The notes below the pieces were generated by a model. That model did not search any database and was not told where the DNA came from. It saw only the letters and a program-made list of their open reading frames with translations. From positions 1 to 64,000 of IMG/VR virus record IMGVR_UViG_3300020122_000155: a DNA stretch of 64,000 nucleotides; one strand, written 5' to 3'. The DNA is from a virus. Every line of letters starts with the position of its first letter. The stretch's first letter is position 1. Shown one piece after another: positions 56,607 to 63,645 of the stretch. The position numbers and the translations under genes were made by a program.

Positions 56607-57316
56607 GCGAACCGCGCGAAAGGCCGATCCTTTTTTCTTCGCCGATGGTCCGCGCTATTCTATCCGGCGCTAAAGTTCAGACACGCCGGATCGTCAAGCC
56701 GCAGCCGGTGCGAGACCACGAATACCTTGGTGGGTGGGCGATCAAGACGAAGCGCAATGACGTGTCAGTCGCTAGTATCAACCAGGGCATCTATCCCGAA
56801 GCGTGCCCATACGGAAAAGTGGGAGATAAACTTTGGGTCCGAGAGGGGCTTCACCGGCCAGATGGAGATCCTTGGCTGTATCGCGCCGACGACTTGCCCG
56901 TGATGGTTGACAAGGCGGAAGAAACCGCGATGCTCGTTTGGGCGCACCACAAAGAGCAAGACTATTGTCCCGGTATTCACGCGCCGCGTTGGGCCTCGCG
57001 CATCACGCTTGAAATAAGCGGCGTCCGCATCGAGCAATTGAATTGCATCACCGAAGCTGACGCACTCGCCGAAGGCATCCATCGATTCAAATTGCCGAAC
57101 GGAAATGTGTATGGATACGATCCGAATGGGACGCCAGGAAAGATGGTCATGGATTCGGCTACCGACGCCTACGCCGCGCTCTGGGAGAAGATCAACGGAG
57201 CCGGTTCATGGAAGAACAACCCCTTTGTCTGGGTGGTTTCATTCAAACGAATTAAATGCTACGTCGAACCCGCGTTAAGCGCAAACGCACAAAGCCGCGC
57301 CGAGGGAGAATCGTAG
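56603..57316 (+). CDS. ASCH-domain-like phage protein
   Basis: 237 residues from 56603 (MSEPRERPILFSSPMVRAIL). The region ILSGAKVQTRRIVKPQP, GKVGDKLWVREGL and RITLEISGVRIEQL matches the ASCH fold that phages use in diverse RNA/DNA-related roles. FVWVVSFKRIK is the final strand. ASCH proteins often act on RNA; substrate unknown here. Confidence 0.78.
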   Translation: MSEPRERPILFSSPMVRAILSGAKVQTRRIVKPQPVRDHEYLGGWAIKTKRNDVSVASINQGIYPEACPYGKVGDKLWVREGLHRPDGDPWLYRADDLPVMVDKAEETAMLVWAHHKEQDYCPGIHAPRWASRITLEISGVRIEQLNCITEADALAEGIHRFKLPNGNVYGYDPNGTPGKMVMDSATDAYAALWEKINGAGSWKNNPFVWVVSFKRIKCYVEPALSANAQSRAEGES

Positions 57317-57591
57317 ACCGCGAACGCTTGGCGTGGACGGCGCTTCAGCCATGCTGGATAACCGGCGAGATTCCGGCGACTGTGCATCATGTACGTTTCT
57401 TCGGATCACCCAAAGACGATACGCGCACCATCCCCCTAGTCGCGCGGCTGCACATGCTCACGCATGAAATCTCCGGTCAGTTTTGCATTGAACGAGGGAA
57501 ACGAGTGTTCGAGGAATTTTGGGGCGTAAACATCGAGGACGGCGTTGCTAAGTATCAGCGGCTCTACGCGGAGTTTTGCGGCAAAAATTAA
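57256..57591 (+). CDS. DUF968/NinB-like HNH recombination protein
   Basis: 111 residues with basic Arg-rich N-terminus (RRTRVKRKRTKPRRGRIVDR). CWITGEIPATVHHVRFFGSP, DDTRTIPLVARLHMLTHEIS give the H-H...L...H set of the DUF968/Nin nuclease group. It overlaps the ASCH gene by 61 bases. Probably helps process recombination intermediates. Confidence 0.75.
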   Translation: MLRRTRVKRKRTKPRRGRIVDRERLAWTALQPCWITGEIPATVHHVRFFGSPKDDTRTIPLVARLHMLTHEISGQFCIERGKRVFEEFWGVNIEDGVAKYQRLYAEFCGKN

Positions 57592-57595
57592 ATTA

Positions 57596-57630
57596 TTGAC
57601 GAAGTGCAAAAATGGTGCATAATGAGTGCA
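57596..57630 (+). promoter_or_regulatory. Promoter with three GTGCA operator repeats
   Basis: TTGACG (57596-57601), 16-base spacer and CATAAT (57618-57623). GTGCA recurs at 57604, 57615 and 57626, exactly 11 bases apart, overlapping the promoter and the start codon of the RHH gene. The start site would fall near the ATG, so the mRNA is probably nearly leaderless. Confidence 0.65.
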
Positions 57631-57821
57631 TGGCAAAGCGCATCCCGGTATGGAGGAAAGATCAAAAGCTAGAGCGCTTGCATCCAAAGCCATTACGATC
57701 CCGCCTCAATCTTCACATTCCAGAATCGTTAAAAGATCGCCTGAGAATGCGAGCAGAGCGCGAAGGGGAGACCTTAACGGCGTGTGCTATTCGCCTACTC
57801 AAGGATGGCGTGCAAAGATGA
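57630..57821 (+). CDS. Ribbon-helix-helix regulator (63 aa)
   Basis: Start at 57630 (MAKRIPVWRKDQK). RSRLNLHIPESLKDRLRMRA and EREGETLTACAIRLLKDGVQ form the strand-helix-helix of CopG/Arc-type repressors. Its promoter carries three GTGCA repeats at 11-base spacing, the kind of operator such dimers bind side by side, so autoregulation is likely. Confidence 0.8.
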   Translation: MAKRIPVWRKDQKLERLHPKPLRSRLNLHIPESLKDRLRMRAEREGETLTACAIRLLKDGVQR

Positions 57822-57830
57822 GGAGATTTT

Positions 57831-58121
57831 ATGAGCGAACAATGCGGGTGCCGGATCGAGACGAACGGGGACAAAGAACGTGTATTCGGCAAGGAGTTAA
57901 AGATCGCCTACTGCCCCCTTCACCGAGCGGCAGATAAGCTGCTGGAAGCGTTGCGGAATTGTTTATGCCAAACATGCGGTCATCGCTTTGGCTGGACGGA
58001 GCCGCATGGTCCAAGAGACTCGCAAAATATGAGAAGTGACTGGGCTAAGTGCTCGACTTGTAAATTGCCACGCGCCGCCATCGCGCTTGCTGAAGGTGAG
58101 TCAGTGAAGGCGGGGAAATGA
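57831..58121 (+). CDS. Zinc-binding protein (96 aa)
   Basis: CGCRIETNGD and CPLHRAA at the N-terminus, CQTCGHRFGW and CSTCKLPRA later: four Cys clusters. Helical between. Unknown. Confidence 0.68.
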   Translation: MSEQCGCRIETNGDKERVFGKELKIAYCPLHRAADKLLEALRNCLCQTCGHRFGWTEPHGPRDSQNMRSDWAKCSTCKLPRAAIALAEGESVKAGK

Positions 58122-58720
58122 AATGGCGCATCGCAGGAATTGTGCTGGCGTGGCCTATTTCTACCGTCATTGTGTGGGGATTGCTTGCGATCACGGCACA
58201 TTGTCAGGTCATGGCTACGATGGAGTTCATGTCGAGCGCGGGGACTGCGCCATTGATCGGGAGAGGTGTAGCGGCTGCGACGGTTAACATTCATGTCTGC
58301 CCCGTAGGGCCGCTTCCAGTGTCTTTCGACTGGCTGCGCTTCGAGTTCCCTGAGATTCGCTTGTACAGCTTGGAGCAGCAATCAGCAATTCTTTCGCAGC
58401 GTGTGGCGGAATCTCTGCCTGCTAGAATCGCGAAGTGGGGCGGGCGCGCGGTCGAAGTAGGCGGCGTGGCGGTGCAAGCTGAGTCGGCACTGAAGAAATC
58501 TCCCTCGCAGGTGGGAACGGTGGCGACGGTTAGCGGGCTGGCGATCCAGCTTGCAGTGGCATGGGCGTCGAAGGATGTGCCGAAGTATGTGATTTCTAAC
58601 CCAGTTCCGCAAACCCTGACGCTCAAGGATTGCGCGGATTACACCGCCTTAGCAGTTTATGGGAAAGCGCCTGCGGTGGTCGGCCCTAGGCGCGTGGACC
58701 CGATAGGAGTGAAGCCGTGA
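58118..58720 (+). CDS. Membrane/secreted protein (200 aa)
   Basis: A hydrophobic N-terminus (IAGIVLAWPISTVIVWGLLA) is a membrane anchor or signal. The body is Gly/Ala/Val-rich with repeated hydrophobic patches. Coupled to the methyltransferase gene. Phage envelope protein presumed. Confidence 0.65.
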   Translation: MKWRIAGIVLAWPISTVIVWGLLAITAHCQVMATMEFMSSAGTAPLIGRGVAAATVNIHVCPVGPLPVSFDWLRFEFPEIRLYSLEQQSAILSQRVAESLPARIAKWGGRAVEVGGVAVQAESALKKSPSQVGTVATVSGLAIQLAVAWASKDVPKYVISNPVPQTLTLKDCADYTALAVYGKAPAVVGPRRVDPIGVKP

Positions 58721-59253
58721 AATTCGCTTACGCAGACCCACCATATATCGGGCAGGCCAAACAGCATTACTCACACGACCCGCTCTGTGCGGAAGTGGAT
58801 CACCGTTTGTTGATAGACCGCTTGATGACGGACTTCCCTGATGGGTGGGCGCTGTCGGCCAGCACGCCTTCTCTGTCTGTGATCCTGCCGATGTGTCCTC
58901 CAGGTTGGAGAATGGGCGCTTGGTGCAAATCGTTCTGCGCTTTCAAGCGCAACGTGCGGCCTGCCTATGCTTGGGAGCCTGTAATCTTCTACGGAGGCCG
59001 CAACCCGATGAATGGCCATCGGGCGGCTATTCCAGAGAAGAATGGCAAGCAGACGACCCCGAAAGACTTCATTGTTGCGCCCATCACGCTTCAGAAGGGG
59101 TTAGTGGGAGCGAAGCCGATAACGGTTTGTCACTGGATTTTGGATCTCCTTAATTTCCAACAAGGCGACACGATGGAGGATCTTTATCCAGGAACGGGAG
59201 TGATGAGCATGGCTCTCGCCCAAAGAACAATAGTGGCCCTAGGATTAGCATGA
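58717..59253 (+). CDS. N4/N6 DNA methyltransferase (MT-A70 or beta-type order)
   Basis: 178 residues. The catalytic motif comes first: YADPPYIGQ at about 5-13. SAM-binding EDLYPGTGVMSMA (about 153-165) comes last, the beta-class order. Short size suggests a compact phage or MT-A70-like enzyme. It may protect DNA from restriction or modify phage DNA; specificity unknown. Confidence 0.78.
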   Translation: MKFAYADPPYIGQAKQHYSHDPLCAEVDHRLLIDRLMTDFPDGWALSASTPSLSVILPMCPPGWRMGAWCKSFCAFKRNVRPAYAWEPVIFYGGRNPMNGHRAAIPEKNGKQTTPKDFIVAPITLQKGLVGAKPITVCHWILDLLNFQQGDTMEDLYPGTGVMSMALAQRTIVALGLA

Positions 59254-59444
59254 CAGCCAAGCGAATTGCGGAGAGGGCGCTGGAACAAGGGCAAACGCAA
59301 GCCCTGCTTGGTAGAGAGGTGGGTAGCCTTTGTGTTCTGTTGGAGGCTTTTAATTTGATTGCGAAATACGGAAATAATATTCCGCAGCGTTCATCCACCG
59401 AGCCCGCGAAGCCCGAAGCCACAAGGAACGAGGCCGGGAAATGA
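59250..59444 (+). CDS. Small protein (64 aa)
   Basis: MTAKRIAERALEQGQTQALL is a helix with basic and acidic ends. Overlaps the methyltransferase stop by 4 bases. Unknown. Confidence 0.58.
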   Translation: MTAKRIAERALEQGQTQALLGREVGSLCVLLEAFNLIAKYGNNIPQRSSTEPAKPEATRNEAGK

Positions 59445-59692
59445 GCTGGAGCGCAGAATGCCTGCATAGAATGTGTTCTGCCTGCAATTTTGAGGATTGT
59501 GAATGCAGGCATCATTTATTAGAGGCGATGGATGATGATGTGTCCACTGCGGATTATGTTGTAACGGAGGTAAGTCAGGAAAGGGTTGTCTATGGCTACT
59601 GCATCTTGTGTGAAGCATTTGATGGATATAAGGCAGGCGTGATGCTGTGCGATGAATGTCAATCCGGCACATCCAGCGGCAAAGGGGAGTGA
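59441..59692 (+). CDS. Cys-rich protein (83 aa)
   Basis: CLHRMCSACNFEDCECRHH is a dense Cys/His knuckle; CILCEAFDGY and CDECQSGT add two more pairs. Likely binds zinc. Unknown function. Confidence 0.65.
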   Translation: MSWSAECLHRMCSACNFEDCECRHHLLEAMDDDVSTADYVVTEVSQERVVYGYCILCEAFDGYKAGVMLCDECQSGTSSGKGE

Positions 59693-59693
59693 G

Positions 59694-59915
59694 ATGGCGG
59701 AAAATAGCAAGGTGCTGACGCGGGCGCAGTTGGATGTGATTAAGGACGAAGTTTGCTGCAACGATGTTGTCATGTTACTTGCCTTCATCGAGGACCATCT
59801 CCTGCCAATATGCAAATTAGCAGGAAGCGATACAACGCATTATGCAGAAGGGGCTGGAGGGCTTGAGGATTTGCGTCGTAAAGCCAATCGCATTGTTCGC
59901 GAAGGGGGCTACTGA
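59694..59915 (+). CDS. Helical protein (73 aa)
   Basis: Start at 59694 (MAENSKVLTRAQLDVIKDEV). Helical, with a Cys pair (VCCND). Overlaps no gene start by more than a few bases. Unknown. Confidence 0.58.
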   Translation: MAENSKVLTRAQLDVIKDEVCCNDVVMLLAFIEDHLLPICKLAGSDTTHYAEGAGGLEDLRRKANRIVREGGY

Positions 59916-59916
59916 G

Positions 59917-60795
59917 ATGGCGGAACAAGCGGGAATGACGGAAGGGATGTCGGAGCGCGAGAAGTTTATTCGAGGGGCACAGTTCTGCATTCACGACGAA
60001 GATGCGGGAAATTATCTCATTGGTGTCATAGACGTAATCCGCGAGGATAGAAATCGCCTACGCTCCGAGAACGCGGCAAAGGACGAAGAGATTGCGCGGC
60101 TAGGATTCGCAGTACGGAACGTGATGGAAGCGACTGGCATCACATTGGATAATCCATCTGGAGATCTGGCTGACGAACTAGCTAATGTCATGCAGGCGTT
60201 CATCATGGACAAATCGAACGACGTGAAAGCAGTCCAGGCGCAACTGGCCCAGGCCCGTAGGATTCCAGGATGCCCTGAAGGGATGCGGGTGGTAAAAATT
60301 GGTCCCTTGGTATTTTCAGATCGTGGGGATATTAGGCAGGCATGGCTGGAGCCCTCCGAAGAGGGCGCGGCCTCGCAATTTCACTACGACGTTTCGCGTG
60401 ATGCGAGCGGCTCGATAAAGTTCCAAATCAACGAGTCGGATATTCCGCGAGCGTTTCATCCGCTGAATGCCGCTGAGAACAAGGGCTCCACTTCGCCCGT
60501 ATCTGCTGAGGCCCCGGCCTGTACGGAATCCGAATCGGCCATCAAGTACAAACATCCCGGACCAGTGGGAACGAACTTCCTAGATGCAGAGCAAGCAGAG
60601 GCGATGGTTCGGCACATGATAGAAGGCCTACCATCCGTGCCAGCGGAGACGCCAAAGGTGAGCATTGAATATCTCGGAGAAGTGTTCATGGAGACAGGGG
60701 GGTCTATTTATGGGAGCGATCAAGATCTTGATAATGGCATCCGTGCCGTAGCCCGCGCCTTGGGGTGCGAGGATCGAATCGAGGAGGAGAAATAA
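59917..60795 (+). CDS. Phage protein with conserved helical core (292 aa)
   Basis: Start at 59917 (MAEQAGMTEGMSEREKFIRG). EDAGNYLIGVIDVIREDRNR, AAKDEEIARLGFAVRNVMEA and LADELANVMQAFIMDKSND form helical repeats. The second half is beta-rich with proline-rich linkers. The start context repeats that of the 73-aa gene. Function unknown. Confidence 0.65.
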   Translation: MAEQAGMTEGMSEREKFIRGAQFCIHDEDAGNYLIGVIDVIREDRNRLRSENAAKDEEIARLGFAVRNVMEATGITLDNPSGDLADELANVMQAFIMDKSNDVKAVQAQLAQARRIPGCPEGMRVVKIGPLVFSDRGDIRQAWLEPSEEGAASQFHYDVSRDASGSIKFQINESDIPRAFHPLNAAENKGSTSPVSAEAPACTESESAIKYKHPGPVGTNFLDAEQAEAMVRHMIEGLPSVPAETPKVSIEYLGEVFMETGGSIYGSDQDLDNGIRAVARALGCEDRIEEEK

Positions 60796-60796
60796 G

Positions 60797-60979
60797 ATGC
60801 TCGGATTTCCGAACGCAGAACAGTTGAAGGCCATGGAGGTCGAAGGGATTCAGCAATTCCTAGACGGCATCAGGGCGCAGATACCGCAGTTAGTCGCAGC
60901 GCTTGCGAAGCTGGGGGAGACGCATCGAGCACGGATTACCATGCCAGCGGACGGCAAGGGCGGGGTGATCGTGGAATAG
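60797..60979 (+). CDS. Small helical protein (60 aa)
   Basis: MLGFPNAEQLKAMEVEGIQQ and GIRAQIPQLVAALAKLGETH. One base after the previous stop. Unknown. Confidence 0.6.
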   Translation: MLGFPNAEQLKAMEVEGIQQFLDGIRAQIPQLVAALAKLGETHRARITMPADGKGGVIVE

Positions 60980-60990
60980 GAGGAGAAGGC

Positions 60991-61296
60991 ATGAAATTCT
61001 TCGAGAACACTCAGAGGTTCGATCTAGCTGGCCGCTTTTCTGTGGAACAACGTCGCTTTGGATGGATGCTAAGAAAGCACCCGAAGGCGAAGGGTATTTG
61101 TAGTAAGCGCGGGGCGCATTGGCAACTAATAGTTCATCATGACGGGTTATCTGATTTATCCGATGCTGACTTGGATGCCGTTCACGACGATGCCCTAGCG
61201 CGAGTGTGGTCGGTGATGCGGGCCATCGGAGAAGAGAAAAAGAGACGAGCAGAGCCCGTCCAAGACGCAACGCTGACGGAGGCCGAAACGAAATGA
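60991..61296 (+). CDS. Hypothetical protein (101 aa)
   Basis: Contains FFENTQRFDLAGRFSVEQRR, GWMLRKHPKAKGICS and SDADLDAVHDDALARVWSVM. Ends overlapping the next start by 4 bases. Unknown. Confidence 0.6.
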   Translation: MKFFENTQRFDLAGRFSVEQRRFGWMLRKHPKAKGICSKRGAHWQLIVHHDGLSDLSDADLDAVHDDALARVWSVMRAIGEEKKRRAEPVQDATLTEAETK

Positions 61297-61622
61297 ACAA
61301 CGCCGATAAATTGGCCTCAGGCAGCATCCCGGCTTCGCTCGAATCGGAGCAAGTTCGACAGCCGACCAAGGTTGGCATCGCGGTTGAATGCGTGGTGTGC
61401 GGCCTTCGCAAGGTTCCGCGTGGAAGGTCAGCCCCGCTGGAAATGGCGAACTCGATGTGCGACTACGAATGCCACGGCTATTATCAGAAGCCTTTCGTGG
61501 GCTGCTTATGGCCGGGAGAAACCGACGCGGATTTTGGTTATCCGTGCGGTGATGACGGAATAGTAGCTTTTGTGCCCTCCTCCTCAGTCAGCACCGAAGC
61601 GCAGAACGAGGCCATCAAATGA
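61293..61622 (+). CDS. Cys-containing protein (109 aa)
   Basis: Start at 61293 (MNNADKLASGSIPASLESEQ). CVVCGLRKVPRGR and CDYECHGYY form a zinc-like pair. GYPCGDDGIVAFVPSSS ends the core. Unknown. Confidence 0.6.
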   Translation: MNNADKLASGSIPASLESEQVRQPTKVGIAVECVVCGLRKVPRGRSAPLEMANSMCDYECHGYYQKPFVGCLWPGETDADFGYPCGDDGIVAFVPSSSVSTEAQNEAIK

Positions 61623-61873
61623 GCGAATCGGCGTTAGGCGGTTGGGCAAATCATGGAGGCAAGGTAGCCGGATTATCGCAAGCCCTGGCGTGTCCGTTCT
61701 GCGGCGAACAGCCACTCATCGTTCCGTGGCATGGCGGCGGTCCGCGAAAGCGAAATGTGTTTTGCGCAAACGACACCTGCTTAGTGCAGCCGGGGGTTTG
61801 TGGGACTACTGAGAATCGTGCCCTTGAGAATTGGAACTATCGACCACCTAGGAAAAGGAGCGTAGCGGCATGA
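61619..61873 (+). CDS. Lar-like restriction-alleviation zinc protein
   Basis: 84 residues. LACPFCGEQPLIVPWHGGGP, FCANDTCLVQPG and ENWNYRP reproduce the Lar/zinc-ribbon pattern (C-P-F-C-G...C-x-x-C...W-N-x-R). Lar proteins relieve type I restriction in host cells. Function here is inferred from the pattern. Confidence 0.75.
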   Translation: MSESALGGWANHGGKVAGLSQALACPFCGEQPLIVPWHGGGPRKRNVFCANDTCLVQPGVCGTTENRALENWNYRPPRKRSVAA

Positions 61874-62073
61874 ATGACGAACAGCAATACGACTATGCCT
61901 TCTCCGTACCAATGGGAGAACCATCCGCAACACCCGGCGAAGAACGCATCGATGTAGATTACCGCACTGCAGCATACGCAGAAGCGGGGCAGATAAACCC
62001 TGATCCAGAGGAGTGGTCTCTAGCCACTTCGGAACAGATCGCAGCCGTAAAAAAGGAGCATACTGAAGCATGA
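61870..62073 (+). CDS. Small acidic protein (67 aa)
   Basis: DYAFSVPMGEPSATPGEER, then NPDPEEWSLATSEQIAAVKK. Coupled on both sides. Unknown. Confidence 0.58.
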   Translation: MNDEQQYDYAFSVPMGEPSATPGEERIDVDYRTAAYAEAGQINPDPEEWSLATSEQIAAVKKEHTEA

Positions 62074-62417
62074 CAACATTCGCAGAGGCCGCAAAAGTGG
62101 CAAAGGAATGCGATGGCACGGCCAGTCCGCTGCCAGAGTATAGAAGCCACAAGCACGTTTACGCACTTAAGATCAAGGAAGTTATTTCAGCGCCTAAGCC
62201 CACCATCGAAGAACTCGATGCAATTTTGAATGGCAACGGCCGCGAGGACATCGGGGGATTCATAGTCCCAGAAGATCGCTTTGCACCGATTGCAGTCAGT
62301 CGCGATTGGTTGTCGAAACATGAACCACAAGTTGGAGGCTATCTCGTATTTTACAAGGACGGCTACCGCTCTTTTTCACCTGCTCAAGCATTCGAGGAAG
62401 GATACACACGAGTATGA
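62070..62417 (+). CDS. Phage protein (115 aa)
   Basis: FAEAAKVAKECDGTASPLPE, KHVYALKIKEVI and FIVPEDRFAPIAVSRDWLSK with a YLVFYKDGYRSFSPAQAFE end, a pattern seen in many phage proteins. Unknown role. Confidence 0.68.
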   Translation: MTTFAEAAKVAKECDGTASPLPEYRSHKHVYALKIKEVISAPKPTIEELDAILNGNGREDIGGFIVPEDRFAPIAVSRDWLSKHEPQVGGYLVFYKDGYRSFSPAQAFEEGYTRV

Positions 62418-63220
62418 GCACCATCCCCGGCACTTTTGCCCAACGACCGCCGACGCCCGCGACCTCGCCCTACGGCATGAGCGAGCTTTACCTATACGGC
62501 ATCTTCACCCGAGCATCGGCCAAGGCTGCGGGACTGCCAGAGAGTTGCACGCCGCCGTTCAACCCGGCACTGCCCGTCAAGAACTGGGTGGCCCTCGATG
62601 TGGACGACACGGATGTGAACTCGTTCCTGACGCTCAAGACGGTCAAGATGGGCGATGTCAGCCAAGTTGTGCTCCCGGCCAAGTTCGTCCCGTTCCTGAC
62701 GCAGGCGGGGCAGGCGAGCACGCTGAACCTGCCTGATGAAGCGGCGAGTTACCCGCCGTATGTGGTTGAGCCCACCGGAGCTTATGTGAACAACGGAGGG
62801 CCTATTAATCCTGAGTATTTGGCGACTCTGGAGCAGGCGCAGGAAATGCGTAAAGCGCTTGGCGCGGAGGGTGCGGCGATTGTGGCATGGCAACCGACCG
62901 GAGGGCCGGGAGGATTCCAGATCATCTATCCAGCAGATGAGCATCGCCGCTGGCTGCAATTCACGGACGGATTCGGCCAAGTCCAGACGGTGGGCGTGAT
63001 GCTCCGCGCCATGAACCAGAACGGCGTAGGCGCTCCCGGTCAGTGGGTGAACGATGGCAAGACGTGGCAGTGGCTCCCGACGCACTCAGCGCCGTCTGAC
63101 CCGCCGCACGGCCCGATCTTCCCGATGCCGATGGGCAGACTGCTGCCGGAAGAGAGCATTATCACGGAGTTCTCAATCGGCCCGATGATTTCAAACTCGA
63201 AGTTGCCGCAAGGCGTGTAA
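62414..63220 (+). CDS. Phage protein with helical and beta parts (268 aa)
   Basis: MSELYLYGIFTRASAKAAG and the Cys-poor beta body ending QWVNDGKTWQWLPTHSAPSD. Rich in Pro and Gly. Followed by the structured RNA at 63232. Unknown. Confidence 0.62.
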   Translation: MSTIPGTFAQRPPTPATSPYGMSELYLYGIFTRASAKAAGLPESCTPPFNPALPVKNWVALDVDDTDVNSFLTLKTVKMGDVSQVVLPAKFVPFLTQAGQASTLNLPDEAASYPPYVVEPTGAYVNNGGPINPEYLATLEQAQEMRKALGAEGAAIVAWQPTGGPGGFQIIYPADEHRRWLQFTDGFGQVQTVGVMLRAMNQNGVGAPGQWVNDGKTWQWLPTHSAPSDPPHGPIFPMPMGRLLPEESIITEFSIGPMISNSKLPQGV

Positions 63221-63231
63221 GAATATTTTAT

Positions 63232-63378
63232 GCTGGCGTCAATCTTGATGATGAAGGATACGGGGCGTAGCGGTGAGGTTCCTTCGAAGTCCGACGCACG
63301 CCACAGGTAAGCAGCGTCAAAGAGACTGCAAGCACCTGATGGTGGAAACCTCAGCCGGGTTAGAACCGGCACGCCAGC
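63232..63378 (+). ncRNA. tRNA-like structured RNA with large insert
   Basis: 8-bp acceptor GCTGGCGT (63232-63239) with ACGCCAGC (63371-63378), two bases CA, a D-like hairpin ATCT...GGAT (63242-63259), and a T arm GCCGG-GTTAGAA-CCGGC (63354-63370) stacked directly on the acceptor. In place of the anticodon arm is a ~95-base insert closed by TGAGGTTCC/GGAAACCTCA (63274-63282, 63344-63353, one bulge) with an inner helix CAGGT-AA-GCAG / CTGC-AAGC-ACCTG. It lies between two genes and may act in cis or as a free RNA. Confidence 0.6.
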
Positions 63379-63406
63379 CAACCAATTTTAGTAAAGAGGA
63401 GACCAA

Positions 63407-63643
63407 ATGTTAAAAACTGACCTGATCAAAGCAAAGCAGGACGTGGAGGCGGGGAATAGCGCCATCCAAAACGCGATCAACCGCTACGGATCACTTCTCG
63501 CGGAAGATAAGCGGCAGCAGTTCTTTGATTTCCTGCGGCTATTACAGCCGGAGTCAATGGGTGGAACGCACGGAAACGGTGTGCTAAACGAGTTCACGGC
63601 GGCGTTGCAGACGCTGATCGACTCGACGCCGGATGGGGAGTAG
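63407..63643 (+). CDS. Small helical protein (78 aa)
   Basis: GAGGAG before the ATG. KTDLIKAKQDVEAGNSAIQN and LAEDKRQQFFDFLRLLQPES are helical. Its start lies 28 bases after the tRNA-like RNA. Unknown. Confidence 0.65.
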   Translation: MLKTDLIKAKQDVEAGNSAIQNAINRYGSLLAEDKRQQFFDFLRLLQPESMGGTHGNGVLNEFTAALQTLIDSTPDGE

Positions 63644-63645
63644 CC

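Noticed and set aside
63232-63378. Known riboswitch (c-di-GMP-I or cobalamin) or group I intron
   Set aside because: Short motif resemblances (GCCGGGTT, CAAAGAGACT) exist, but the conserved cores of those families cannot be assembled.
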